Part shown: positions 7,082 to 15,126 of the stretch, piece after piece | How the letters are laid out: each line of letters begins with the position of its first letter | Position numbering within the stretch: position 1 is the first letter of the stretch | Source of the DNA: CAVRJC01 sp964505725 | Lineage (GTDB): Bacteria; Actinomycetota; Acidimicrobiia; IMCC26256; DASPTH01 | NCBI GenBank assembly: GCA_964505725.1 | Contig: CAZDJK010000063.1 | Span: forward strand, 1 to 38,806 | Direction: 5' to 3' | DNA length: 38,806 bases | Translations under genes and position numbers: made by a program | The notes under the pieces: generated by a model | Seen by the model: the letters and a program-made list of their open reading frames with translations, nothing else | Databases searched by the model: none | Told to the model about the DNA's origin: nothing

Positions 7082-9710
7082 GCCCGGCCGCGGCGCGGCG
7101 GAGTTGGTCGAGCGCGTCCTCGAGCGCGTCGGCTCTCGGACCGCCGCCGACCACCCACTCGGGATTCTTGCCCGTGCCGCCGCCCAGGGCGCGCGCCGCG
7201 TCGGCGGCGATCGCGGCGGCCGACTGGCCCGCTCCCACGCGGTCCTTCCCGAGGGCGACCGCGAGCCCCGCCTTGGTGCCGTCGGGCCCGAGGCCCACGA
7301 GCGCCACCACCGCGTGCCCGCCGAGCGCGTCGCGCGTCGCGATCGCCAGCTGACGCAGCTCGTCGGGGCTGTGCCCGTCGCGGCGCGCCACGACGACGCC
7401 GTCGACCGCGTCGTCGGCCAGCGCAACCGCCTCCGCGCCCGACTGCTTGCCCCGCTCGGACGCGAGCTCGTCCTGGAGCGCCTTCACCTGCTCGACCAGC
7501 CGGGTGACGCGCTCACCGAGCTCGCTCGGCGCCACCTTGAGCGCCCGGGCCAGCTCCCGCAGCTCCGCCTCCTCCGACCGGATGCGGTCGAGCGCGGCGT
7601 CGCCGGTGACCGCTTCGATCCGCCGCAGGTTCGCCCCCACCGAGCCCTCGCTCACGATCTTCACCGGGCCGATGAAACCGAGCGCGTGCACGTGGGTACC
7701 GCCGCAGAGCTCGATGGAGTGCTCCCCCGCTTCGAGGACGCGCACGAGGTCGCCGTACTTGTCGCCGAAGAACGCGATGGCGCCGAGGCTCTCGGCGTGC
7801 TGCTTGGTGGTCTCGTAGTGCCGCACCGGCGCGTCGCGGATGATCTCGCGGTTGGCGAGATCCTCCACCGCGTCGAGCTCGTCCTGGGTGAGCGCGGCGT
7901 GGTGGCTGAAGTCGAAGCGCAACCTGTCGGGGGCGACCAGCGACCCCGCCTGCTTCACCTGGGGCCCGAGCACCTCGCGCAACGCCCAGTGGAGGATGTG
8001 CGTCGCGGTGTGGTTGCGCCGGATCGCGTCGCGCCGGGGACCGTCGATCGCGGCCGTGACCTCGTCGCCTTCTGCGATGGTGCCCTGCTCGACCTCGCCG
8101 CGGTGCACGACGAGGCCCGGGAGCCCGTACTGCGTGTCGATGACGTGCACGCGCGCGCCGGTGTGCGCTTCGAGCACGCCGGTGTCGCCCACCTGCCCGC
8201 CGGACTCGGCGTAGAACGGCGTGCGGTCGAGCACCACCCAGACGTCGGCACCGTCGCCGGCCTCGCCGGCGCGCGCACCGTCGAGCACGAGCGCGCGGAC
8301 CTTCGCGCCCACCGTCTCGTACTCCTGCCGGCCGGTGAATTCCGTGGGGCCGACCTCCTCGAGCACCTGGCGGTAGATCGCGACCGGTGTGGTGTTGCGG
8401 CCTGCGGCCGCGCGGTGCGCCTCCTGCGCCCGTGCGCGCTGCTCCTGCATGAGCACCTCGAACGCGGCGATGTCCACCGCGCGCCCGCGCTCGTCGGCGA
8501 TCTCGCGGGTGAGGTCGATGGGAAACCCGAGCGTGTCGTGCAGGTAGAACGCCTCCTCACCCCCGACGTCGCCCTCGGCGAGCACGCGGTCGAGGAGATC
8601 CAGTCCGCGCGCCAACGTCTCACGGAACCGCTCCTCCTCGCGCCGCGCCACGGTCACCAACAGCTCGTGCTGGCGCGGGAGCTCCGGATAGGCCTCGCCC
8701 ATGAGCGCGACCGTCGCGTCGACGAGCGCCGGCGTGACCAGGTGGTGCGCACCGAGCAGGTACGCGTGGCGCACCGCGCGTCGGATGATGCGACGCAGGA
8801 CGTACCCGCGGCCTTCGTTCGACGGCACGACGCCGTCGGCGATGAGGAACGTGAAGGTACGCGCGTGGTCGGCCAGGATGCGGAGCCAGAGGTCGGTCTC
8901 ACCCCCGGGGAACCCGCGGTAGGCGACGCCGGTCGCCGCCGACGCCGCTTCGACGAGCGGGAGCAGCAGGCTCGTCTCCCAGGCCGATGCCACACCCTGG
9001 AGGGCCGCCAGGTTGCGCTCGAGCCCGGCCCCGGTGTCGACGCTGGGCGCCGGCAGGGGAACCAGCTCCCCGTCGGGGCGGGCGTCGAACTGCATGAACA
9101 CCAGGTTCCAGATCTCAAGGTAGCGGTCGTCGTTCTTCGCCGGCCCGACCGCGGGCCCGTAGGCGTCGCCCAGATCCCAGAAGATCTCGGAGGACGGCCC
9201 ACACGGGCCCGTGTCGCCCATGCGCCAGAAGTTGTCGTCGCCCATCCGCTGGATGCGCGCCGCGGGCAACCCGACCGTGTCACGCCAGATCGCCTCGGCC
9301 TCGTCGTCGGTGTCGTGGACGGTGACCCACAGGCGACCGGGGTCGAGCCCGTACACCTCGGTGACGAGCTCCCACGCCCACGGGATCACCTCGGCCTTGA
9401 AGTAGTCGCCGAAGCTGAAGTTGCCGAGCATCTCGAAGAAGCTGAAGTGGCGGTTCGTGCGCCCGACGTTGTCGAGGTCGCTGTCCTTGCCGCCGGCCCT
9501 CGCCACCTTCTGCACCGACGTCGCGCGCCGGAACGGCGGCGTCTCGTCGCCGGTGAAGTAGGGCTTGAACGGCACCATCCCGGCGATGGTGAGGAGCACG
9601 GAAGGGTCGTGCGGGATGAGGCTCGCCGACTGCACGACGGTGTGACCGCGCGCGGCGAAGAAGTCGAGAAACGCGCGCCGAAGCGCGTCCGCCGTCCACG
9701 ACTCCGCCAC
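7074..9710 (-). CDS. alaS: Alanyl-tRNA synthetase
   Basis: Charges tRNA-Ala and edits mischarged Ser and Gly. The 878-aa length is normal. The class II catalytic core begins at ALRRAFLDFFAARGH. The editing domain has the zinc-type motifs HTATHIL and ELCGGTH. A C-terminal oligomerisation/C-Ala domain ends with the GGGTGKNP and VGGGPR glycine-rich segment. The start is the GTG at 9710, with TACCCT 7 bases upstream and no Shine-Dalgarno sequence, suggesting a leaderless transcript. Downstream it overlaps ruvX by 8 bases. Confidence 0.98.
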   Translation of the reverse strand: MAESWTADALRRAFLDFFAARGHTVVQSASLIPHDPSVLLTIAGMVPFKPYFTGDETPPFRRATSVQKVARAGGKDSDLDNVGRTNRHFSFFEMLGNFSFGDYFKAEVIPWAWELVTEVYGLDPGRLWVTVHDTDDEAEAIWRDTVGLPAARIQRMGDDNFWRMGDTGPCGPSSEIFWDLGDAYGPAVGPAKNDDRYLEIWNLVFMQFDARPDGELVPLPAPSVDTGAGLERNLAALQGVASAWETSLLLPLVEAASAATGVAYRGFPGGETDLWLRILADHARTFTFLIADGVVPSNEGRGYVLRRIIRRAVRHAYLLGAHHLVTPALVDATVALMGEAYPELPRQHELLVTVARREEERFRETLARGLDLLDRVLAEGDVGGEEAFYLHDTLGFPIDLTREIADERGRAVDIAAFEVLMQEQRARAQEAHRAAAGRNTTPVAIYRQVLEEVGPTEFTGRQEYETVGAKVRALVLDGARAGEAGDGADVWVVLDRTPFYAESGGQVGDTGVLEAHTGARVHVIDTQYGLPGLVVHRGEVEQGTIAEGDEVTAAIDGPRRDAIRRNHTATHILHWALREVLGPQVKQAGSLVAPDRLRFDFSHHAALTQDELDAVEDLANREIIRDAPVRHYETTKQHAESLGAIAFFGDKYGDLVRVLEAGEHSIELCGGTHVHALGFIGPVKIVSEGSVGANLRRIEAVTGDAALDRIRSEEAELRELARALKVAPSELGERVTRLVEQVKALQDELASERGKQSGAEAVALADDAVDGVVVARRDGHSPDELRQLAIATRDALGGHAVVALVGLGPDGTKAGLAVALGKDRVGAGQSAAAIAADAARALGGGTGKNPEWVVGGGPRADALEDALDQLRRAAAGRG

Positions 9711-9717
9711 GGGACAA

Positions 9718-9723
9718 AGGGTA
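9718..9723 (-). promoter_or_regulatory. Putative -10 element of a leaderless alaS promoter
   Basis: TACCCT on the minus strand ends 7 bases before the alaS GTG. There is no ribosome-binding sequence in between (the spacer is TTGTCCC). A -35 box is not recognisable. This fits a TAnnnT -10 and transcription starting at or next to the start codon. Confidence 0.4.
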
Positions 9724-9789
9724 CTGCCCGCGCCTTTCTTCCCCGCCCCCGTTCCCACCCCGTGCGAGCGGTGTGGAGGCGCCCGAAGG

Positions 9790-10023
9790 TCAGCCGGGCG
9801 GTCGGGAACGGAGCTCCTCCTCGCGCGCACGCGCCGCGGCGCGCCCGTCGTCAACCGCCGCCCGGAGCTGGTCGCGCACCGACGTCAGCGAGTCGGTCAC
9901 GCGGTCGACCATCGCGGGCGGTTGGTAGCGGGCGATGCGCTTCTTCACCGAGCGGGTCGCGGCGACGGTGGTGCCGACACCGAGCCCGAACCCGACCGTG
10001 AGCCAGGTCGCACGCTTGAACAT
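9790..10023 (-). CDS. Small single-pass membrane protein (DUF6167-like)
   Basis: A 77-aa protein with one N-terminal transmembrane segment (about residues 6-24, TWLTVGFGLGVGTTVAAT), then a basic patch (RSVKKRIARY) and an amphipathic, charged C-terminal helix. Size, topology and the slot between a DUF948-like gene and alaS resemble the DUF6167 proteins of Streptomyces. Function is unknown. The ATG shares a base with the preceding stop (TGATG), so it is probably made together with the DUF948-like protein. Confidence 0.75.
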   Translation of the reverse strand: MFKRATWLTVGFGLGVGTTVAATRSVKKRIARYQPPAMVDRVTDSLTSVRDQLRAAVDDGRAAARAREEELRSRPPG

Positions 10024-10442
10024 CACACCACCTTCCGGGTGCGCTCGCCGTCGGGCCCGGGGTCGGCGGCACCCGGCCGCGAGCCCCGCGGGTCGCCCCG
10101 GAGGCGCTGAACGGCCCGGCGGGTGCCGGTGCCGACCGCGAGCGCCTTGACCATCGGGTTGCGGAAGGTGCGGAAGGCGAGATCGGAGGCCGCGTCGACC
10201 CGGGCCGTGACCGCCTCGGCGCCGGCGACGAGCGCGTCGACCCGGTCGAGCTCGTAGTCGGCGGCCCGCACCGTGTGGCGCAGCTCGTCGAGCAGCGGGA
10301 CCGCCTGCCGGCGGAAGTCGTTCGCCGCATCGCGCAGGTCCCGGGTGGCCCGGTCCATGCGCACGACGACCACGACCAGCACCACCAGCGCGACCAGGCA
10401 CACTTGCGCGCCCACGACGGCCGCCCACTCCTCGCCGCTCAC
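10023..10442 (-). CDS. DUF948-like membrane-anchored coiled-coil protein
   Basis: A 139-aa protein. An N-terminal transmembrane helix (about 9-26, rich in Val and Leu) is followed by a long amphipathic region with heptad-like spacing (DRATRDLRDAANDF onward, to about 110) and a Gly/Arg-rich tail. This matches DUF948 proteins encoded between rarA and alaS in other actinobacteria. The function is unknown; such proteins look like envelope-associated scaffolds. The GTG overlaps the stop of a 10-codon mini-ORF (10439-10471), which itself overlaps the rarA stop. Confidence 0.75.
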   Translation of the reverse strand: MSGEEWAAVVGAQVCLVALVVLVVVVVRMDRATRDLRDAANDFRRQAVPLLDELRHTVRAADYELDRVDALVAGAEAVTARVDAASDLAFRTFRNPMVKALAVGTGTRRAVQRLRGDPRGSRPGAADPGPDGERTRKVV

Positions 10443-10471
10443 GCGCTCGCACCCGTGCGTTCGTGGCTCAT
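10439..10471 (-). other. 10-codon mini-ORF bridging rarA and the DUF948-like gene
   Basis: An ATG overlaps the rarA stop as ATGA. The frame reads MSHERTGASA and then stops at a TGA that overlaps the next gene's GTG as GTGA. It therefore links the two larger genes by two back-to-back stop/start overlaps. It may be a reinitiation relay or chance; no separate function is claimed. Confidence 0.35.
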
Positions 10472-11850
10472 CGCGGTGGTCGCTCCTGGTCGCGGTCGGC
10501 ACCCGGGCGCCGATCGACGTCGGCGCCGCGGCCGGTGGGCTCCCAGTACCGGTCGTGGTGCTCGTCGGGCCGGTACTGCTGCGCCACCCACCCGCCCGGG
10601 GCGTCGTGAGGGTACTCGTACCCTTTGCCGTGCCCGAGGCGGGCCGCGCCAGGGTAACTGGCGTCTCGCAGGTGCCGCGGGACATCGCCCACGGGCCGGT
10701 CCCGCACGTCGGACTGCGCGGCCCAGAGCGCGGTCGCCGCGGAATTCGACTTCGGGGCGTTCGCCAGGTACACGACCGCGTGCGCGAGGTTCAGCTGCGC
10801 CTCCGGCATCCCGACGAACTCGACCGCGCGGGCCGCCGCGTCCGCGACGACGAGGCCCTGCGAGTCGGCCATGCCCACGTCCTCGGACGCGAGGATCACG
10901 AGCCGGCGCGCGACCAGGCGAGGATCCTCACCGGCCTCGACCATCCGCGCGAGCCAGTAGAGCCCGGCGTCCACGTCGGAGCCGCGGATGCTCTTGATGA
11001 ACGCGCTGAGCACGTCGTAGTGCTCGTCGTCGCCGTAACGCAGCGCGCGGAGCGCGAGCGCGGCCTCCGCATCGGTGAGCGTGATCGTGTCGCGCCCGTC
11101 CTCGGTGGTCAGCGCCGCCGCGACCTCGAGCGACGTCAAGGCGTGGCGGGCGTCGCCCTCGGCGCGGTCGACGAGGTGCGCGAGCGCCTCGTCGGCGATC
11201 GAGAGGTGCTCGTCGCCGAGGCCCCGCTCGGCGTCGCCGAGCGCGCGGACGAGCAGGTCCCGCAGGTCGTCGGCCGTGAGCGCCTCGAGGCGGAAGAGCG
11301 TCGAGCGCGACAGCAGCGGCCCGGTCAGCGCGAAGAACGGGTTCTCGGTGGTGGCGCCGATCAGGACGAGGAGTCCCTCCTCCACGTGCGGCAGCAACGC
11401 GTCCTGCTGGGTGCGGTTGAACCGGTGCACCTCGTCGAGGAACAGGATGGTGCCGCGACCGTGCTCGCCCATCCGGGCGCGGGCGCGCTCGGCGATCTCC
11501 CGCACATCCTTGACCCCCGCGGTCACCGCGGAGAGCGGCTCGAACGCCTTCTCGGTCGCCCCCGCGACCAACCGGGCGATGGTCGTCTTCCCGGTGCCGG
11601 GCGGTCCCCAGAGGATCACCGACGAGAGCCGGTCGCCCTCGATGAGCACCCGGAGCGGCCGCCCGGGGCCGAGCAGCTGCTCCTGTCCGACGACCTCGTC
11701 GAGGGCGCGGGGCCGCAGGCGGGCGGCGAGCGGCGCCCGGCGCTCGAGCCGTTCGGCGACGGCCGCGGAGAAGAGGTCCTCGCTCAGGTGCGCCGATGGT
11801 AGGCCGTCGGCGGTCGGCGACGGTCCGCCGCCTCCTCGCGCGCGCCGCAT
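10468..11850 (-). CDS. rarA: Replication-associated recombination protein A (AAA+ ATPase)
   Basis: RarA/MgsA clamp-loader-like AAA+ ATPase that acts at stalled replication forks. The 460-aa protein has Walker A GPPGTGKTT at about 82-90, Walker B ILFLDEVHRFN, sensor 1 IGATTENPFF and the Arg-finger region LLSRSTLF. The C-terminal oligomerisation domain holds RGSDVDAGLYWLARM and RHLRDASYPGAARLGHGKGYEYPHD (split here by a hyphen after PGA in the family logo). A short charged tail follows. The ATG has no clear Shine-Dalgarno sequence. A hairpin after aspS suggests separate transcription from the tRNA synthetase genes. Confidence 0.95.
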   Translation of the reverse strand: MRRARGGGGPSPTADGLPSAHLSEDLFSAAVAERLERRAPLAARLRPRALDEVVGQEQLLGPGRPLRVLIEGDRLSSVILWGPPGTGKTTIARLVAGATEKAFEPLSAVTAGVKDVREIAERARARMGEHGRGTILFLDEVHRFNRTQQDALLPHVEEGLLVLIGATTENPFFALTGPLLSRSTLFRLEALTADDLRDLLVRALGDAERGLGDEHLSIADEALAHLVDRAEGDARHALTSLEVAAALTTEDGRDTITLTDAEAALALRALRYGDDEHYDVLSAFIKSIRGSDVDAGLYWLARMVEAGEDPRLVARRLVILASEDVGMADSQGLVVADAAARAVEFVGMPEAQLNLAHAVVYLANAPKSNSAATALWAAQSDVRDRPVGDVPRHLRDASYPGAARLGHGKGYEYPHDAPGGWVAQQYRPDEHHDRYWEPTGRGADVDRRPGADRDQERPPR

Positions 11851-11949
11851 AGTCTGGGATGTGAATTCGGGGGACGCCGCGTCGCGGTCGACGGCGATGA
11901 CGTCGGGCGGTAGCTCGAAGGCTCTCGCCGTCGCCGATCGCCCCGCCCG

Positions 11950-11983
11950 GCCGTAGCCTGCCCGCGCCCCGCCCGGCTACGGC
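11950..11983 (-). terminator. Hairpin overlapping the aspS stop codon
   Basis: A perfect 9-bp inverted repeat (GCCGTAGCC at 11950-11958 with GGCTACGGC at 11975-11983) surrounds a G/C-rich 16-nt loop. The aspS stop codon lies inside the first transcribed arm. There is no U-run, so termination would be of the GC-rich actinobacterial type. Confidence 0.5.
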
Positions 11984-13716
11984 TTCGGGCGGGGCGTCGT
12001 CCGCAGGCCGAGCTCGGCGAGCACGGCCGCGTCGACGGGGGTGGGCGCGCCGGTGAGGGGATCGGCGCCCGACTGCGTCTTCGGGAACGCGATGACCTCG
12101 CGGATGTTCTCCTCCCCCGCCAGGATCGCCACCAGCCGGTCGATGCCGAACGCGAACCCGGCGTGGGGCGGCGGCCCGTAGCGGAACGCGTCGAGCAGGA
12201 AGCCGAAGCGCGCCTTCGCCTCCTCCTCGGAGATGCCGAGGAGCGAGAAGATCCGCTGCTGGACGTCGCGACGGTGGATCCGCACGCTGCCCGAGCCCAG
12301 CTCCCAACCGTTGAGCACGAGGTCGTACGCGAGCGACCGGACCGCGAGCAGATCCTCCCCCCGCCCGTGGGCGAGGATCTCGGCGTCGTCGGGGTGGGGC
12401 ATCGTGAACGGGTGGTGGGCCGGGATCGGGTTGCCGTCGTCGTCGAGCCCCTCGAAGAGCGGGAAGTCGACCAGCCAGAGGAAGTGGAGGCCGCCCTCCG
12501 AGACCGGCGGCCGGCCGAGCTCCACCCGGAGCGTCCCTAGCACGTGATCGACGAGCCGGCGTGCACCCGCTTCGATCAGGACGAGATCGCCCGCAACCGC
12601 GCCGAGCGCGTCGCACACCCCGAGCTGCTCGGCCTCGGAGCAGAACTTCGCGATCGGCGAGTCGACCCGACCGTGCTCGATCACGCGCATGTACACGAGG
12701 CCCGGGGCACCCAGCTGCTTCGCGCGCTCGACCAGCTTGTCGACCTGCGCACGCGGCATGTCGCCCGCGCCCGCGAGGCGCATCCCCTTCACCCGGTCCG
12801 CCTGGAAGGCGCGGAACTCGGTCGCCGCGAACACCTCGCCGAGGTCGACCAGCTCCATGCCGAAGCGGACGTCCGGCTTGTCGGAACCGAAGCGCTCCAT
12901 CGCCTGGTGCCAGGTCATGCGGCCCACCGTGTCCGGGCGGGTGCCGGTGACCGCTTCGGCGGCGTCGAGCACCGCGTCGCCGATCACCCCCATCACGTCG
13001 TCGGGCTCGGCGAAGCTCATCTCGGCGTCGAGCTGCATGAACTCGAACTGGCGGTCGGCGCGGAGGTCCTCGTCGCGCAGACAATGCGCGATCTGGTAGT
13101 AGCGGTCGAAGCCGCCCACCATCAGCAGCTGCTTGAACAGCTGCGGGCTCTGCGGCAGGGCGTAGAAGGTGCCCGGAGACAGGCGAGACGGCACCACGAA
13201 GTCCCGCGCGCCCTCGGGCGTCGACGCCATGAGCATCGGCGTCTCGATCTCGACGAAGCCGCGCGCGTCGAGGCTCCTCCGCAGCTCGCCGTTCACCCGG
13301 GCGCGGATGCGCAGGTTGCGCTGCATCCGGGGGCGCCTGAGATCCAGGTAGCGGTGGCGGAGCCGGAGCACCTCGTCGGCGTCGACCCGGTCCTCGATGG
13401 GGAACGGCGGCGTGTCCGATTCGCTCAGCACAGTGATGCCCGTGGCGACGACCTCGACGGTGCCGGTGGGCAACGAGTCGTTGGCCGTGCCCTCCGGCCG
13501 TCCCCGCACCCGCCCCTCCACCTGCAGCACGTACTCGTTGCGCACGCGCGCGACATCGATTCCCTCCACGACGACCTGGACCACGCCGCCCGCGTCGCGG
13601 AGGTCGAGGAACTCGATGCCGCCGAGATCGCGTCGGCGGTCGACCCAGCCGCAGAGCACCACGTCGCGGCCGACGTCGCCGTCGCGCAGGTCGCCCGCGC
13701 GGTCGGTGCGCATCAT
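11977..13716 (-). CDS. aspS: Aspartyl-tRNA synthetase
   Basis: Class II synthetase, 579 aa. The N-terminal OB-fold anticodon-binding domain contains VLCGWVDRRRDLGGIEFLDLRD (about residues 19-40). Motif 2 reads CLRDEDLRADRQFEF and motif 3 GFAFGIDRLVAI. The bacterial GAD-type insertion lies between. The RADRQ-F-EF spelling is odd because the family nearly always has RADRQPEF. The start is the first ATG of an ATGATG pair, chosen because GGAG lies 8 bases upstream; the hisS stop sits inside this pair. Whether it also charges tRNA-Asn cannot be judged here. Confidence 0.97.
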   Translation of the reverse strand: MMRTDRAGDLRDGDVGRDVVLCGWVDRRRDLGGIEFLDLRDAGGVVQVVVEGIDVARVRNEYVLQVEGRVRGRPEGTANDSLPTGTVEVVATGITVLSESDTPPFPIEDRVDADEVLRLRHRYLDLRRPRMQRNLRIRARVNGELRRSLDARGFVEIETPMLMASTPEGARDFVVPSRLSPGTFYALPQSPQLFKQLLMVGGFDRYYQIAHCLRDEDLRADRQFEFMQLDAEMSFAEPDDVMGVIGDAVLDAAEAVTGTRPDTVGRMTWHQAMERFGSDKPDVRFGMELVDLGEVFAATEFRAFQADRVKGMRLAGAGDMPRAQVDKLVERAKQLGAPGLVYMRVIEHGRVDSPIAKFCSEAEQLGVCDALGAVAGDLVLIEAGARRLVDHVLGTLRVELGRPPVSEGGLHFLWLVDFPLFEGLDDDGNPIPAHHPFTMPHPDDAEILAHGRGEDLLAVRSLAYDLVLNGWELGSGSVRIHRRDVQQRIFSLLGISEEEAKARFGFLLDAFRYGPPPHAGFAFGIDRLVAILAGEENIREVIAFPKTQSGADPLTGAPTPVDAAVLAELGLRTTPRPKP

Positions 13717-15002
13717 GGGAGCAACTCCGGGCTCGTCTCGGCGTCGCGACGCGCCTGCAGCCACCCGGCGAGGCCGACGCGGGGCACCTCGACCTGCTCG
13801 CCGGTGCGCAGGTCCTTCACCGCGACCGCGCCGCGTCCGGCCTCGGCGAGCCCGAGCATCACGCCGAACACCGCGCCTGCCTTGTCGGCCGCCTTCCACT
13901 GCGCCTTCACCGAGCGGTCGCCGTACGCGCGTTCCGCGTGCAGCCCGGTCTCCCGCAACTCGGCCGTGACCACGGCCACCTCCGCAGCTCCGCCGACGCC
14001 GAGCCCGTTCACGACGAACGCGTCGACGCGCGGCGCGACCGTGGCGAACACCCCCTCGGCGTCGCACGCGAGCAGCACCCGTTCGATCCCGATCCCGAAG
14101 CCGATCCCCGCGGTCGGCGCGCCGCCCATCTCCTCCGCGAGCTTCCCGTAGCGGCCGCCGCCGCCGATCGCGTTCTGCGCCGCGTCGAGGGCACCGCTCT
14201 GGAACTCGAACGTGGTGCCGGTGTAGTAGTCGAACCCGCGCACGAGACGCGGGGCGAGCTCGTAGCGGATGCCGAGCAGGTCGAGCTGTCGCTGTACCTG
14301 CTCGAAGTGCTCGCGGGCCGCGCTGCTGAGGTGCTCGGTGAGCTGCGGGGCGTGCTCGACGACCTCCTGCCAGTCCTCGCGCTTCGAGTCGAGCACCCGC
14401 AGCGGGTTGGTCTCGGCCCGCTCCCGGAACTCGCGGCCGAGCGCGCCGGCGTGGTCGAGCAGGTACTCGCGGAGCAGCGCCTCGTATCCGGGCCGCGTCT
14501 CCTCGTCGCCCATCGAGTTCACGAGCAGTGACACCTGCTGGAGCCCGAGCTGTCGGTAGAAGCCGTGCGCGAGCTCGATCACCTCGACGTCGACCGAAGG
14601 GTCGGCGACGCCCAGCACCTCCGCCCCGAGCTGCCAGTGCTGGCGGTACCGGCCGCGTTGCGGGCGCTCGTAGCGGAAGTGGGGAGCCAGGTACCACACC
14701 CGCCACGGGATCGTCGGGCGGTGCTGGACGAAGGCGCGAACCACCGGCGCGGTCCCCTCGGGCCGGAGCGCCAGCGCCCGCCCGCCCTTGTCGTCGAAGT
14801 CGTACATCTCCTTGCGCACGACGTCGGTCGACTCCCCCACCCGCTCGAATACCTCGCGGTGCTCGAAGACCGGGGTGAGCACAAGTCCGAAGCCGAAGCG
14901 CTCTACCCGCGTCGCGAACGCGCGCACGAGGTCGATCCAGCGCGCGGACTCGGGTGGCAGCACGTCATGCGTCCCGATCGGCGCGCGGAACTTCTCGGAC
15001 AC
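13713..15002 (-). CDS. hisS: Histidyl-tRNA synthetase
   Basis: Class II synthetase of 429 aa. It begins with the typical FRAPIGTHDVLPPES. The motif 2 loop is in YLAPHFRYERPQRGRYRQ, the histidine-specific LVRGFDYYTGTTFEF block follows, and motif 3 is in GIGFGIGIERVLL. The C-terminal anticodon domain includes KAADKAGAVFGVMLG. The start is GTG, with TAGCAT 6 bases upstream and no Shine-Dalgarno sequence. It ends inside the aspS start pair. The cyclophilin and metallo-hydrolase genes often found between rel and hisS in actinobacteria are absent; only a 124-base spacer remains. Confidence 0.97.
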   Translation of the reverse strand: MSEKFRAPIGTHDVLPPESARWIDLVRAFATRVERFGFGLVLTPVFEHREVFERVGESTDVVRKEMYDFDDKGGRALALRPEGTAPVVRAFVQHRPTIPWRVWYLAPHFRYERPQRGRYRQHWQLGAEVLGVADPSVDVEVIELAHGFYRQLGLQQVSLLVNSMGDEETRPGYEALLREYLLDHAGALGREFRERAETNPLRVLDSKREDWQEVVEHAPQLTEHLSSAAREHFEQVQRQLDLLGIRYELAPRLVRGFDYYTGTTFEFQSGALDAAQNAIGGGGRYGKLAEEMGGAPTAGIGFGIGIERVLLACDAEGVFATVAPRVDAFVVNGLGVGGAAEVAVVTAELRETGLHAERAYGDRSVKAQWKAADKAGAVFGVMLGLAEAGRGAVAVKDLRTGEQVEVPRVGLAGWLQARRDAETSPELLP

Positions 15003-15008
15003 CGGCGC

Positions 15009-15014
15009 ATGCTA
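15009..15014 (-). promoter_or_regulatory. Putative -10 element of a leaderless hisS promoter
   Basis: TAGCAT on the minus strand ends 6 bases before the hisS GTG, and no purine-rich ribosome site intervenes. The element lies in the 124-base rel-hisS spacer, which otherwise shows only a weak bulged hairpin near 15095-15115 and no coding frame. No convincing -35 is visible. Confidence 0.4.
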
Positions 15015-15126
15015 CCGGCGACCCCTCGCGCCCCTCGCACGATTGCGCCGACCGCGGCGGGGATGCCGTTGCCGGTTTCGTACGCTTGGGAACGCACCGG
15101 CCGGAGGCCTGGTACTGGGCGCCGCG

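Noticed and set aside
6639..10001. A very long open frame on the plus strand opposite alaS, ruvX and mltG
   Set aside because: It mirrors strongly supported minus-strand genes. In high-GC DNA stop codons are rare on the opposite strand, and its translation shows no family motifs.
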